A DNA stretch of 64,000 nt from Streptomyces sp. SirexAA-E (GCF_000177195.2 NC_015953.1:3534001-3598000), one strand, 5' to 3'; numbered from the stretch's first letter, positions 17,338-26,535 are shown. A program made the numbers and translations. The notes: generated by a model from the letters alone, not told the origin.

Positions 17338-17823
17338 ATGGCATCTGGACCCGAGATCGGCAGCCCCGCCCCGGACTTCACGCTGCCGGGCGGGGTGCTG
17401 TCCGGCGACGCCTTCGAGCGGCGCGACCACACGCTCTCCTCCGCGCGCGGCCGGTCCGTGGTCCTCGCCTTCTACCCGGGCGACAACACGGCCGTCTGCA
17501 CCAGGCAGCTCTGCTCCTACTCCTCCGGGTTCGAGATCTTCGAGGGGCTCGACGCCGAGGTCTGGGGGATCAGTCCACAGGGTGTGGACAGCCACGAGGC
17601 GTTCGCCCGCGCCCAGGGGCTGCGCATGCCCCTGCTGGCCGACACCGACCGGGAGGTCGCCCGAGCGTACAAGGTGGCCGCGCCCGGTATCGGCGTACGG
17701 CGTTCCGTCTTCCTGATCGGCCCGGACGGGGTGCTGCGGTGGAAGCACGTCGCGCTGCTGGGGGCCACGTTCCAGTCGATCGACACGCTCGCCGCACAGC
17801 TGTCCGGCATCAAGAACGCGTAA
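17338..17823 (+). CDS. Thioredoxin-dependent peroxiredoxin, Bcp/PrxQ type
   Basis: A 161-residue peroxidase that reduces H2O2 and organic peroxides. The motif YPGDNTAVCTRQLC shows the peroxidatic Cys and a resolving Cys five residues later, the PrxQ arrangement. GSPAPDFTLPGG is the N-terminal signature. GAGGAG lies 8 bp before the ATG; an upstream in-frame ATG at 17107 is only an open frame. A terminator follows at 17826. Confidence 0.95.
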   Translation: MASGPEIGSPAPDFTLPGGVLSGDAFERRDHTLSSARGRSVVLAFYPGDNTAVCTRQLCSYSSGFEIFEGLDAEVWGISPQGVDSHEAFARAQGLRMPLLADTDREVARAYKVAAPGIGVRRSVFLIGPDGVLRWKHVALLGATFQSIDTLAAQLSGIKNA

Positions 17824-17825
17824 AG

Positions 17826-17852
17826 ACTGCCGGGATCCGGCAGTGTGGTTTT
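17826..17852 (+). terminator. Terminator after the peroxiredoxin gene
   Basis: ACTGCCGG-GAT-CCGGCAGT perfect hairpin followed by GTGGTTTT. Confidence 0.7.
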
Positions 17853-17928
17853 CCCATGGTGTATGGGATCATTCAGCCAGTTCGGCGCAAATACTTCGGG
17901 GGAAGTCGAAAGTCGGGGGAGTGATCAC

Positions 17929-18450
17929 ATGACCGTTTTTCTCGGTCTCGGCATCGCGGGAATCGTGCTCCTCACCTTGTCGCTGATCTTCGACGGAGTC
18001 CTCGAAGGGCTCCTGGGTGATGCGTTCGGCGGTCTGCTGAACGGTCTCTTCGACGGTCTGCTCTCCCTCCCCGTCATCGCCGGCTTCCTCTCCATGCTCG
18101 GTTTCGGCGGCGCGATCGTCCTCGGCACGACGGGGGCGGGCACCACCGGCGCCGCCGTGGCGGGCGGGGCCGCGGGGCTCGTGGCCGGCTGGCTGACGTG
18201 GAAGTTCAGCAAGGCCCTGATGCGGGACCAGACGACGGCCACGCCACGCGGTGAGGATCTCGTCGGCACCTCCGGGTCCGTCGTGACCCGCATCCCGGCC
18301 GACGGCTACGGTGAGGTCCTGCTGCGTCTCGCGGGCCAGACGGTGAAGTACTCCGCGAAGAGCGCGGTGCCCGTCGAGCGGGGGACGGAGATCTGGGTCG
18401 AGGGCACGCTCTCGACGACCTCGGTCACGGTCCGACCCGTGGAGCGCTGA
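17929..18450 (+). CDS. NfeD-like membrane protein (flotillin partner 1)
   Basis: A 173-residue protein. ATG at 17929 with GGGGGAG upstream is used; the frame is open from 17845. Three membrane segments (VFLGLGIAGIVLLTLSLIF, LPVIAGFLSMLGFGGAIVL, GAAVAGGAAGLVAGWLTW) precede an OB-fold NfeD domain (DLVGTSGSVVTRIPADGYGEVLL...VEGTLSTTSVTVRPV). NfeD proteins are encoded next to flotillins and are thought to help organise membrane microdomains. The flotillin gene starts 188 bp downstream. Confidence 0.88.
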   Translation: MTVFLGLGIAGIVLLTLSLIFDGVLEGLLGDAFGGLLNGLFDGLLSLPVIAGFLSMLGFGGAIVLGTTGAGTTGAAVAGGAAGLVAGWLTWKFSKALMRDQTTATPRGEDLVGTSGSVVTRIPADGYGEVLLRLAGQTVKYSAKSAVPVERGTEIWVEGTLSTTSVTVRPVER

Positions 18451-18638
18451 ACACCCGCCGCGCCGAGCACCGCTGGGCGCGGACGCACCCGCCGCGCCCG
18501 GCCCACCGCCGGGCGCACGACATCCAGCGCGCCCGGCGCACCGGCTGAGCGCACCACACCACCGACCCCGATGCCCGTCCGCATTCCGCACAGTCCGAAC
18601 AAACTGCCCCCCGTGGGGAGGCAGGGGGGACACCTCTC

Positions 18639-20096
18639 ATGAGTCCAGTAGTGATCGCCGTCGTCGGCGTCGTCGTCCTTGTCGTACTCCTGGCCCTCGC
18701 CGTGATCACCCGGTACAAGGTCGCGGGTCCCAGCCAGGCCTTCATCATCACCGGCCGCCGCGGCAAGAAGTCCACCGACCCGGTGACCGGCCGCACCAGC
18801 ATCGACAACAGCGGGCAGAAGGTCGTCGTCGGCGGCGGCGTCTTCGTCGTGCCGTTCGTCCAGCAGAAGTTCACCCTCGACCTGTCCAGCCGGCACATCC
18901 CCGTCGCCGTGCGCGGCGCCGTCACCCTGCGCGGTGTGAAGTCCAACCTCGAAGGCGTCGCGATCGTCAAGGTCGGCGGCAGCGAGGACGCGATCCGCGC
19001 CGCCGCCCAGCGCTTCCTGCAGCAGCAGGACGGCATCGTCGGCTTCACCCAGGAAGTGCTCTCCGGCGCCCTGCGCGCGATCGTCGGCCGCATGTCGGTC
19101 GAGGACATCATCCGCGACCGCGCCGCCTTCGCCGGCCAGGTCGCCGAGGAGGCGGAGGCCAGCCTTTCCGGCCAGGGCCTCATCCTGGACGCCTTCCAGA
19201 TCCAGGACATCACCACCGAGGGCTCCTACCTGGAGGACCTCGGCCGCCCCGAGGCCGCCCGCGCCAAGCAGGAGGCCGACATCGCCGAGGCCATCGCCCG
19301 GCGCGCGTCCGAGCAGGCACGGCTGAAGGCGGCCGAGGAGATCGCCATCGCCGAGCGGACGTTCTACCTCAAGCAGGCCGAGATCAAGGCGGAGACGGAA
19401 GCCGCCGCCGCCAAGGCCAACGCCGCGGGTCCGCTCGCCGAGGCCGCCCGCCAGCAGGAGGTCCTCAGCGAGCAGGAGAAGGTCGCCGAGCGCCAGGCCG
19501 CCCTGACGGACCGCGAGCTCGACACCAAGGTCCGCAAGCCCGCCGACGCCGCCCGCTACCAGGCCGAGCAGGAGGCCGAGGCCCGCCGCATCGCCCAGGT
19601 CAAGGAGGCCGAGGCCGAGGCCGAGCGCTCCCGCCTGACCGGTCAGGGTGAGAAGCTCCACCGCTCCGCGCTCGCCGACGCCGTACGCATCGAGGGCGAG
19701 GCGGAGGCGGCGGCCATCGCCGCGAAGGGTGCGGCCGAGGCCGAGGCCATGCAGAAGAAGGCCGACGCGTTCGCGCAGTACGGCGACGCGGCCGTGCTCC
19801 AGATGCTGGTCGAGGTGCTCCCGAGCGTCGTCGCCAAGGCCTCCGAGCCGCTGAGCGCCATCGACAAGATGACGGTCATCTCCACGGACGGCGCCAGCCA
19901 GCTGTCCCGTACGGTCACGGACAACGTGGCCCAGGGTATGGAGCTCCTCAGCTCGACCACGGGCGTCGACCTGGGCGCGCTGCTCCAGAACCTGCGGGGC
20001 AGGACGGCCGACGTACCGGCGCCCTCGCCGGCCCCGTCGCCCACCTCGTCCTCGTCCTCCTCGTCGAACGGCGAGCAGATCGAGATCAAGGACTGA
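18639..20096 (+). CDS. Flotillin family protein 1
   Basis: A 485-residue flotillin (SPFH/band 7). One N-terminal membrane segment (VVIAVVGVVVLVVLLALAVI), an SPFH domain about 30-210 (QAFIITGRRGKK...GGGVFVVPFVQQKFTLDLSS), then a long Glu/Ala-rich coiled coil to about 400 (EAEAEAERSRLTGQGEK), and a Pro/Ser C-tail. Length equals typical FloT. Forms oligomeric membrane scaffolds. Works with the NfeD protein just upstream. Confidence 0.95.
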   Translation: MSPVVIAVVGVVVLVVLLALAVITRYKVAGPSQAFIITGRRGKKSTDPVTGRTSIDNSGQKVVVGGGVFVVPFVQQKFTLDLSSRHIPVAVRGAVTLRGVKSNLEGVAIVKVGGSEDAIRAAAQRFLQQQDGIVGFTQEVLSGALRAIVGRMSVEDIIRDRAAFAGQVAEEAEASLSGQGLILDAFQIQDITTEGSYLEDLGRPEAARAKQEADIAEAIARRASEQARLKAAEEIAIAERTFYLKQAEIKAETEAAAAKANAAGPLAEAARQQEVLSEQEKVAERQAALTDRELDTKVRKPADAARYQAEQEAEARRIAQVKEAEAEAERSRLTGQGEKLHRSALADAVRIEGEAEAAAIAAKGAAEAEAMQKKADAFAQYGDAAVLQMLVEVLPSVVAKASEPLSAIDKMTVISTDGASQLSRTVTDNVAQGMELLSSTTGVDLGALLQNLRGRTADVPAPSPAPSPTSSSSSSSNGEQIEIKD

Positions 20097-20115
20097 CCGG
20101 CCCCGTCCCCACCGG

Positions 20116-20150
20116 GCCCGGCCGCGACACCCACCGTGTCGCGGCCGGGC
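20116..20150. terminator. Strong bidirectional hairpin between flotillin 1 and the HTH gene
   Basis: CCCGGCCGCGACAC pairs perfectly with GTGTCGCGGCCGGG around a 5-base loop, plus one further G-C pair. It lies between two convergent genes and can end both transcripts. Confidence 0.8.
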
Positions 20151-21167
20151 CTATGTGCGTTCGGCCTCCAGGGCGGCGACCCGTTCCCGCCAGGGGGTGT
20201 GCCGGTAGTCGTCCTCGGCGGCCTGCTCGGCGGCCAGTTGGGCGGCCCTGCGCTCCGACCAGAGGTCCCAGGCCGTCCGGCGGCGGCACGGCCCGCAGTG
20301 CGTCTCGCCCTCGGCGCCCTCCACGGGCCGGAAGACGTGTTCGTCCCCGGGGCCCTGGCACGTCACCCACCCCGGCGGGAGCGGCGCGGGATCAGGCCCC
20401 TCGGCCCGGTCCGGCTCGGGCCCGGCCGTGCGCGCCGTCCTCTCCCCCGGCGGCTCGGGGAGCTTCCGCACGAGCCGGTACCGCAGGAAGCCCACGGCCG
20501 ACCGCACCCCGTCCGGCGGCAGATCGCTGGTCAGCACCCGGCGCATCTCCTCGGCCGTGACCCCGCGTCGCAGCCACTCCACGGCGAGCCGCACCAGCTT
20601 GCGGGCCTCCACGACGCCCAGGTGCAGCGACCGATGGCACCGCCGCAGCGACAACAGCGCGCGTTCGGCCTCGACTTCCTCGGGTCCCCAGCCGTCTTCG
20701 GGCGGCTCCTCGGAGGGTGGGTGGGAAGAGTTCTTCTCCCGTTCTTCCTCCTCCGGTCGGTAGTCACCGACGGCCGGACCCTCCGGCTGACCGACGGTCG
20801 GTTTCCGCGCACCCGGAACCACGGCGGCCTCGCCCGCCCCCGCCTCCCGGGACCGGACGGCCTCCACGGGGCTGAGCACCACGTTCGCCAGCAGTTGCTC
20901 GGTGGTCCAGAACCCCCGCCCGCCCTGCTGCCGCCACTCGTGCAGGAAACCGTTCACGACCAGCAGTTTCTTGGCCTTCTGATACGCCCGCCCGGTGATG
21001 CCGAGCGTCCGCGCGTGCTCGCTGAGGGCCACAGCGCGCCGCTCGGCGGGGAGCCCCTGGACGTAGAGGAGGAGAATCTTCGCGTCGCTGCTCAGACGCG
21101 GATGGCGCACGACATCGTGCGAAGCCTTCGTATAGCGCCGGGACGGCGCGATAGCATGCCAAAGCAT
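20151..21167 (-). CDS. Helix-turn-helix domain protein, 338 aa, Streptomyces type
   Basis: Residues about 20-95 form a winged-helix domain (LSSDAKILLLYVQGLP, ALSEHARTLGITGRAYQKAKKLLVVNGFLHEWRQQGGRGFW). An acidic linker (EEEEREKN) and helical region follow, then a C-terminal segment with CQGPGDEHVF...HCGPCRRR that could bind a metal. Streptomyces encode many paralogues of this layout; regulatory role is likely but targets are unknown. No strong ribosome-binding site before the ATG. Confidence 0.8.
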   Translation of the reverse strand: MLWHAIAPSRRYTKASHDVVRHPRLSSDAKILLLYVQGLPAERRAVALSEHARTLGITGRAYQKAKKLLVVNGFLHEWRQQGGRGFWTTEQLLANVVLSPVEAVRSREAGAGEAAVVPGARKPTVGQPEGPAVGDYRPEEEEREKNSSHPPSEEPPEDGWGPEEVEAERALLSLRRCHRSLHLGVVEARKLVRLAVEWLRRGVTAEEMRRVLTSDLPPDGVRSAVGFLRYRLVRKLPEPPGERTARTAGPEPDRAEGPDPAPLPPGWVTCQGPGDEHVFRPVEGAEGETHCGPCRRRTAWDLWSERRAAQLAAEQAAEDDYRHTPWRERVAALEAERT

Positions 21168-21369
21168 CTCTGGTGGCTGCTTCCACTGGTGATGAAGGTC
21201 CTCGGCTGGGTGCTCCTACACACCCCCGGGGACCGCGCCATGCGCGTATACGCACACAGCGTGATGACGCGATCACCGTACCGTAACGGGAACCCCGCGC
21301 AGGACTTTCGGCGGAACGATCACACCGAGGAGTGGCCGGGGGCCGCGCGCTGCCGGTCGTACGGCGGTT

Positions 21370-22029
21370 TCAGGTCACCAGGCCCTGGCGGTAGGCGTAG
21401 ATGACCGCCTGGACACGGTCGCGGAGACCGAGCTTGGTGAGGATGCGGGAGACGAACGTCTTGACGGTCTCCCGGCTGATCACCAGGGCGGCGGCGATCT
21501 CGTTGTTGGAGAGGCCGTCCGCGATGAGGCGGAGGACCTCCAACTCGCGCGGGGTCAGCGGGATGTCCCGCGCCGCGTCGCCGGTGGGCCGGATCCGGGC
21601 GGCGTACCTGCCCACGAGCTGGCGCGTCACCTCCGGGTCGAGCAGCGCCGCGCCCGCCGCCACGGTCCGGATGCCTTGCAGGAGTTGGGAGGGCGGCGCG
21701 TCCTTGAGGAGGAACCCGCCGGCACCGGCGCGCAGCGCCTCGTAGACGTACTCGTCCAGGTTGAACGTCGTCACCACCAGCACCTTGACGGGGTGCGGCA
21801 CCCCGGCACCGGCGAGCAGGCGGGTGGCCTCGATGCCGTCGAGGACCGGCATGCGGACATCCATCACCACGACGTCCGGACGCAGCTTCGCGGCGAGGTC
21901 GACGGCGGCCCGCCCGTCCCCGCACTCGCCCGCCACCTCCAGATCGGGCTGGGCGTCGATGATCGTCGACAGCCCTGTCCTGATCAGCACCTGGTCGTCG
22001 CAGATCAGGACCCGTATCGGTGCGGTCAC
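21370..22029 (-). CDS. NarL/LuxR-type response regulator
   Basis: A 219-residue two-component regulator. Receiver: VLICDDQVLIRTGL, phospho-acceptor Asp in VVVMDVRMPVLDG near residue 56, VVTTF and LKDAPP. LuxR HTH: LTPRELEVLRLIADGLSNNEIAAALVISRETVKTFVSRILTKLGLRDRVQAV. GTG start overlaps the kinase stop by 4 bp (GTGA), so the pair is translationally coupled. Confidence 0.95.
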   Translation of the reverse strand: MTAPIRVLICDDQVLIRTGLSTIIDAQPDLEVAGECGDGRAAVDLAAKLRPDVVVMDVRMPVLDGIEATRLLAGAGVPHPVKVLVVTTFNLDEYVYEALRAGAGGFLLKDAPPSQLLQGIRTVAAGAALLDPEVTRQLVGRYAARIRPTGDAARDIPLTPRELEVLRLIADGLSNNEIAAALVISRETVKTFVSRILTKLGLRDRVQAVIYAYRQGLVT

Positions 22030-23180
22030 GCCGGGCTCCCGGCAGGGATGCGGACCCGCACGAGGAAGCCGCCGTCCTTCTGTCCGGCCGCGCTGAAGTC
22101 GCCCCCCAGGACGTCGACCCGCTCGCGGAGACCGGCCAGGCCACGTCCGCTCCCGCCCATGAGCCCGGCCTTCGAGCCGGAGCCGTCCGTACCGACCTCC
22201 ACCGAGATCTCCTTCTCGCCGTGGTGCACCCGGACCGAAGTGGGGCTGCCGTAGGCGTACTTGAGTGCGTTCGTCAGGGCTTCCTGCACCACACGGTAGG
22301 CCACGAGCTCGGCGCTTCCGGCCGACTCGGCAGGAGTGCCCTCCTCGGTGAACTCCACGGGCTGCCCGGCCCGGCGGGTCTGCTCCACGAGTGCGAGGAG
22401 CCGGCCGACGGTCGGCGTCCTGGCCTCGGTGCCGTGGTCGGGGTCGAGCAGGTCGAGCAGGTGCCGCAGGTCGGAGATGGCCCGCCGGCCGGTGTCGGTG
22501 ACGGCCGTCAGGGACTGGTCCAGACGGTCGGGCGCGGCGGTCAGATACCGAGCCGCCTCGGCCTGCACGACCATCGCCGTCACATGATGGGTCACGATGT
22601 CGTGGAGCTCGCGGGCGATCCGGGTGCGTTCGGCGTTCCGGCTGTCCTCGGCGACGCGGCGGCGGCGCTCGTCCTCGGCGGCCCTCACGGAGCGGTACCA
22701 CGCCCCGACGCCCCAGGCGAGGGCCAGGGCCAGGTAGAACGTCACGAACTCCTCCACCGACCGGCCGGGGCCCGTCCGGTCGAGCGCCACCGCCAGCGGG
22801 ACGTACGCCGTGGTGAAGGCGAGCGCGGTGGCGCGCCGGTGCCTCTCCAGGTAGGAGCCCACGGCCATCAGAGCGATGGGGAGCGCGGTGCCCGCGACCG
22901 TGTGGTAGCCGCGCAGCTGGTCGAGGGAGAAACCGGTCGCCACCAGGGTGAGGCAGAGGACCGGCCACCGCCGCCGTGCGGCGAGCGGGAGGGCCTGGAG
23001 GGCCACCGCCGCGACGGCCAGGACGTCGAAGGGACGGGCCGGCAGGCCGCCGAGCTCCGTCCCGTTGCTGCGGAAGCCCGGCAGGAACGAGGCGGTGAAG
23101 AGCAGCGCCGTGAGCGGGACGTACCAGACCCGGCTGCCCAACTTGCCTGTGAGCAGCCGGATGTGGGGTATGCCGATCAC
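22026..23180 (-). CDS. DesK/NarX-like sensor histidine kinase (HisKA_3)
   Basis: A 384-residue membrane kinase. Several N-terminal hydrophobic segments (about residues 15-150), then a HisKA_3 box ERTRIARELHDIVTHHVTAMVVQAE with the phospho-His, and a HATPase domain (VVQEALTNALKYA, GRGLAGLRERV). GTG at 23180 overlaps the CAAX-protease stop (GTGA), so three genes form one tightly coupled operon. The frame is open further upstream but runs through the neighbouring gene. Confidence 0.93.
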   Translation of the reverse strand: MIGIPHIRLLTGKLGSRVWYVPLTALLFTASFLPGFRSNGTELGGLPARPFDVLAVAAVALQALPLAARRRWPVLCLTLVATGFSLDQLRGYHTVAGTALPIALMAVGSYLERHRRATALAFTTAYVPLAVALDRTGPGRSVEEFVTFYLALALAWGVGAWYRSVRAAEDERRRRVAEDSRNAERTRIARELHDIVTHHVTAMVVQAEAARYLTAAPDRLDQSLTAVTDTGRRAISDLRHLLDLLDPDHGTEARTPTVGRLLALVEQTRRAGQPVEFTEEGTPAESAGSAELVAYRVVQEALTNALKYAYGSPTSVRVHHGEKEISVEVGTDGSGSKAGLMGGSGRGLAGLRERVDVLGGDFSAAGQKDGGFLVRVRIPAGSPA

Positions 23181-24010
23181 CGGACGAGTGTAGTGGCGGC
23201 CTCGGTCCGGTCGGCACGGCGACGGGGCACCAGGTTGCCGCGTCGGTGCGCCAGCCACAGGAACCCGAGGGTCACCAGCACCCCGAACAGCACCGAGTAC
23301 AAGCTGCCCTCCGGACCGAACGCACCTCCGGTGATCGGCGTCGGGCCCGATGTCGTGGTGTCCAGCAGTCCCTGCGGGGTGTCGTTGCCGGAGACCTCGG
23401 TGCTGAAGATGCCGGCCGCCGCGAAGTTCCAGCCGAAGTGCAGGCCGATCGGCAGCCACAGGCTGCGGGTGGCGACGTAGGCGGCGCCGAGCATGCCGCC
23501 GGCCTCGATCGCGATGGCGATGGCACCCCACAGGTCGGCGTGCGGGTTCGCGAGGTGCATCAGGCCGAACACCAGTCCGGTCGAGATCAGCGCGATCCAG
23601 GTGCCGGTGTACTCCTCGATGATCCGGAACAGGACGCCGCGGAACATGACCTCCTCGGTGAAGGCGGCGGCCGCCATGAAACCGACCAGCCCCACCGCAC
23701 CGGTCACCGAGCCGAGGCCGTGGACGTCGTAGTACCCGAGGAAGGCGATGTTCGCCATGACGGCCCCGAACATCGCGACCCCGATCACCGCCCCCCGCCC
23801 GATCGCGGACCAGGCCCCCTTACGGGCCAACTCGGTGACCGGCCGGCGCTCGGTCCTCCCCACCACCCACCGGTAGACGAGCACCGAGACCACTGCTGTC
23901 ACGAGGCCGAGCCCGAGGGTGAGCCACGGACCGCCGTCCAACGCGCTGACTGCGTTTCCGCCGATCATGGTGACCGCCACCACGGCCACGAGCTGCCAGA
24001 CCACCCGCAT
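23177..24010 (-). CDS. CPBP (CAAX-like) intramembrane metalloprotease
   Basis: A 277-residue protein with about seven membrane segments. ATG at 24010 has GAGGGG upstream. CPBP motifs: FTEEVMFRGVLF (EE..R), VFGLMHLANPHADL, and LPIGLHFGWNF (final His). First gene of the operon with kinase and regulator. The link suggests that the protease processes or senses an envelope signal for the two-component pair; this is inferred from coupling only. Confidence 0.92.
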   Translation of the reverse strand: MRVVWQLVAVVAVTMIGGNAVSALDGGPWLTLGLGLVTAVVSVLVYRWVVGRTERRPVTELARKGAWSAIGRGAVIGVAMFGAVMANIAFLGYYDVHGLGSVTGAVGLVGFMAAAAFTEEVMFRGVLFRIIEEYTGTWIALISTGLVFGLMHLANPHADLWGAIAIAIEAGGMLGAAYVATRSLWLPIGLHFGWNFAAAGIFSTEVSGNDTPQGLLDTTTSGPTPITGGAFGPEGSLYSVLFGVLVTLGFLWLAHRRGNLVPRRRADRTEAATTLVR

Positions 24011-24136
24011 GAGAACCCCTCGCCAGACCTGCGGCCCGAGCGCGCCGCGACTGATCCGAACGCTACGGATCGGGCGATCCCGAATCGTCACCTCACGGTG
24101 GACACCTGCGTGTAGCTCGCACGGGGGACGGCCGAG

Positions 24137-24285
24137 GTGGGGCTGTTCGCGCGCCTGCTCCCCATGGCCCGGCTCGTCGGCCCGGCTCTCGATCTGCTGG
24201 CGTACGAGCTCGGCGGCACGCTCGGTATCGACACCCGGGTGCGGTCCGGCGCACCCGCCGGAGGCCCCGGGTCGGGCACCCGCGA
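24137..24285 (+). other. Possible coding remnant in a 275-bp gap
   Basis: A GTG-started frame gives MGLFARLLPMARLVGPALDLLAYELGGTLG-like sequence for about 40 residues, then runs as a shadow of the opposite gene. The first part looks protein-like, but no ribosome-binding site, family or natural end is seen. The rest of 24011-24285 holds only the CAAX operon promoter region. Confidence 0.2.
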
Positions 24286-24636
24286 TCAGTCGCCGGCCAC
24301 CGCGTCGAACAGCGGCCAGCCGTCCACCACCGCCACCACGCCGTCCGCCGGTACCGGTCCGCGCCTCAGTACCTCGTCCAGCAGCCGGCGGACCACGCCC
24401 GGTTCGTGGAGGTTCAGGTGGCCGCCGCCGGAGGCGGAGACCGTGCCCGTGGCGTCGGTGAAGCCGCCCGAGGTGATGCGGCCGGGGGCCTGGTCGAAGA
24501 CGATGCGCAGGGCCGCACCGGAGTCCTCGTCGCGCAGGAAGACCTCGTCACGGCATCCGGGGTGCCGGTGGCGCGTGGACCAGAGCCAGACCGTGTCCCC
24601 GGCCACCAGGCGGCGTATACGTCGGCCCTTGGTCAT
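24286..24636 (-). CDS. Hypothetical protein, 116 aa
   Basis: MTKGRRIRRLVAGDTVWLWSTR onward, with beta-rich segments (EVFLRDEDSGAALRIVFDQAPGR) and a helical C-terminus ending GWPLFDAVAGD. Codon use is normal for the genome. No family recognised. Divergent from the antiporter operon. Confidence 0.65.
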   Translation of the reverse strand: MTKGRRIRRLVAGDTVWLWSTRHRHPGCRDEVFLRDEDSGAALRIVFDQAPGRITSGGFTDATGTVSASGGGHLNLHEPGVVRRLLDEVLRRGPVPADGVVAVVDGWPLFDAVAGD

Positions 24637-24750
24637 CGGTCCAGCCTACGGTCCGCGCCCGGACCCATTGACGTGGCCCGATAAGGTAATGGACGACTAA
24701 AGAAATGATCAAAAGCATCACCCTACCGCCGTGCTCCTCGGGAGGAAGCC

Positions 24751-25221
24751 ATGGGAACCCACCGCACATCTCTGCCCGGAGTCGGCGTGCAGTACGACTA
24801 CACCACCGAGTCGGGACAGCACATCTCCGTGGTCGTGCACCACGACGGACGACGGTTCCTGGGGTTCTACGAGAAGGACGACCCAGATTCGTGCCGGCTC
24901 TCCGTACCCCTGACGACCGCCGAGGCCACCGGTCTGGCGCATCTCATCGATGCCGCGCCGATCGACGCCGTACGGACCGAGGGGATCGACCTCGTCACCG
25001 AGCACATTCCGCTCGGGACCCGCTCGCCGTACGGCGGGCGGCTGCTCGGGGACACGAAGGCGCGGACCCGTACCGGGGCGTCGATCGTGGCTGTTCTGCG
25101 CACGCACAGTGCGCATCCGTCTCCGGGGCCGGACTTCCGGCTGGCCATCGGGGACACGCTCGTTGTTGTAGGAACGCGTGAGGGCGTGGACACGCTCTCC
25201 GAGATCATCGCGGAGGGCTGA
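24751..25221 (+). CDS. RCK_C-domain regulatory subunit of a K+/H+ antiporter (KhtT-like)
   Basis: A 156-residue cytosolic protein. The C-terminal half (about 70-156) is a TrkA-C/RCK_C domain: DLVTEHIPLGTRSPYGGRLLGDTKARTRTGASIVAVLR and FRLAIGDTLVVVGTREGVDTLSEI. It matches KhtT, which gates the KhtU antiporter in Bacillus in response to c-di-AMP. The antiporter gene begins 2 bp after its stop. Confidence 0.9.
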   Translation: MGTHRTSLPGVGVQYDYTTESGQHISVVVHHDGRRFLGFYEKDDPDSCRLSVPLTTAEATGLAHLIDAAPIDAVRTEGIDLVTEHIPLGTRSPYGGRLLGDTKARTRTGASIVAVLRTHSAHPSPGPDFRLAIGDTLVVVGTREGVDTLSEIIAEG

Positions 25222-25223
25222 CC

Positions 25224-26516
25224 GTGCACGACACGACCGCACTGCTGGTGGAGCTCGGCTCCGTCATTCTGGGGCTCGGCATCATCGGACGCTTTGCCGG
25301 GCGGATAGGGCTCTCGCCCATTCCCCTGTATCTGCTGGCCGGACTGGCCTTCGGGGAGGGCGGGCTGCTGCCGCTCGGCGCAAGTGAGGAGTTCACCGCC
25401 ATCGGCGCCGAGATCGGCGTCATCCTGCTGCTGCTTCTGCTCGGGCTGGAATACAGCGCCTCCGAGCTCGTCACCAGTCTCAAGACGCAATACCCGTCCG
25501 GGGCCGTCGACTTCCTGCTGAACGCGACACCCGGCGCCATCGCCGGTCTGATGCTCGGGTGGGGCCCCGTGGGGGCCGTCGCGCTCGCCGGCGTCACCTG
25601 GATCTCGTCGTCCGGTGTCATCGCCAAGGTGATGACGGACATGGGGCGGCTCGGTAACCGTGAGACCCCCGTCATCCTCGGCGTCCTCGTCATCGAGGAC
25701 CTGGCCATGGCCGTCTACCTGCCGCTGCTCACCGCCATGCTGGCCGGTGTCGGTCTGGCCGGTGGCAGCATCGCCCTGCTCATCGCGCTCGGCACCGTCG
25801 GGTTCGTGCTGTACCTGGCACTGCGCCACGGGCGGCTCATCAGCCGGGCCGTGTCCTCGGACAACCCCGAGATGCTGCTCCTCGTCGTGCTCGGGCTCAC
25901 CGTCCTCGTGGCGGGTGTGGCCCAGCAGCTCCAGGTCTCCGCGGCCGTGGGAGCGTTCCTCGTGGGTATCGCCCTGTCCGGTGAGGTCGCCGAGGGCGCG
26001 CGCAAGCTGCTGACGCCGCTGCGCGACCTGTTCGCGGCCGTCTTCTTCGTCTTCTTCGGGCTGTCCACCGACCCGGCCGAGATCCCGCCGGTCCTGCTCC
26101 CGGCCGCCCTGCTCGCGGTCGTCACCGTCTTCACCAAGATCGGCACCGGCTGGTACGCATCGCGACGTGCGGGAATCGGCCCCCGGGGCCGCTGGCGCGC
26201 GGGCGGCACCCTGGTCGCGCGTGGTGAGTTCTCGATCGTCATCGCCGGTCTGGCCGTGGCGACGGAACCGAGGATCGGGCCCATCGCGACGGCGTACGTG
26301 CTGATCCTGGTCATCGTCGGTCCGCTCACCGCCCGCTGGACCGAGCCGGTCGCCTCCAAGCTCCAGGCGATGCTCGCCGGCAAGGGCAAGACCCCCGGGG
26401 ACAAGGGCGGCAAGAGCGGCACGGACGGCAACGCCGTGCAGGCTCCGGCGGGCGAGGAGCCGATGCCCTCGCTGGAGGACCTGACGCCCGAGCACGCCGG
26501 GCGCGACGCCGACTGA
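25224..26516 (+). CDS. CPA2 cation:proton antiporter (KhtU/KefB-like)
   Basis: A 430-residue polytopic membrane protein with about 12-13 segments. Hallmarks: PLYLLAGLAFGEGGLLPL, GLEYSASELV, SSSGVIAKVMTDMGRLGN, VLVIEDLAMAVYLPLL (conserved ion-binding Asp of CPA2), and VARGEFSIVIAGLA. A Lys/Gly-rich and acidic tail of about 50 residues follows. GTG start, with GGAGGG inside the end of the regulatory subunit gene. Predicted K+ efflux coupled to H+ uptake. Confidence 0.93.
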   Translation: MHDTTALLVELGSVILGLGIIGRFAGRIGLSPIPLYLLAGLAFGEGGLLPLGASEEFTAIGAEIGVILLLLLLGLEYSASELVTSLKTQYPSGAVDFLLNATPGAIAGLMLGWGPVGAVALAGVTWISSSGVIAKVMTDMGRLGNRETPVILGVLVIEDLAMAVYLPLLTAMLAGVGLAGGSIALLIALGTVGFVLYLALRHGRLISRAVSSDNPEMLLLVVLGLTVLVAGVAQQLQVSAAVGAFLVGIALSGEVAEGARKLLTPLRDLFAAVFFVFFGLSTDPAEIPPVLLPAALLAVVTVFTKIGTGWYASRRAGIGPRGRWRAGGTLVARGEFSIVIAGLAVATEPRIGPIATAYVLILVIVGPLTARWTEPVASKLQAMLAGKGKTPGDKGGKSGTDGNAVQAPAGEEPMPSLEDLTPEHAGRDAD

Positions 26517-26535
26517 GGCTTTGTCCGGGCCCCGT

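Noticed and set aside
21153..21404. Plus-strand small ORF starting MPKHLWWLLPLVMKVLGWVL
   Set aside because: Overlaps the promoter and start of the HTH gene, no ribosome-binding site, and its second half is Arg/Gly-rich noise.
24137..24700. 187-residue plus-strand frame
   Set aside because: Most of it is antisense to the 116-aa gene; only the first 40 residues look protein-like, so it is listed only as a low-confidence remnant.
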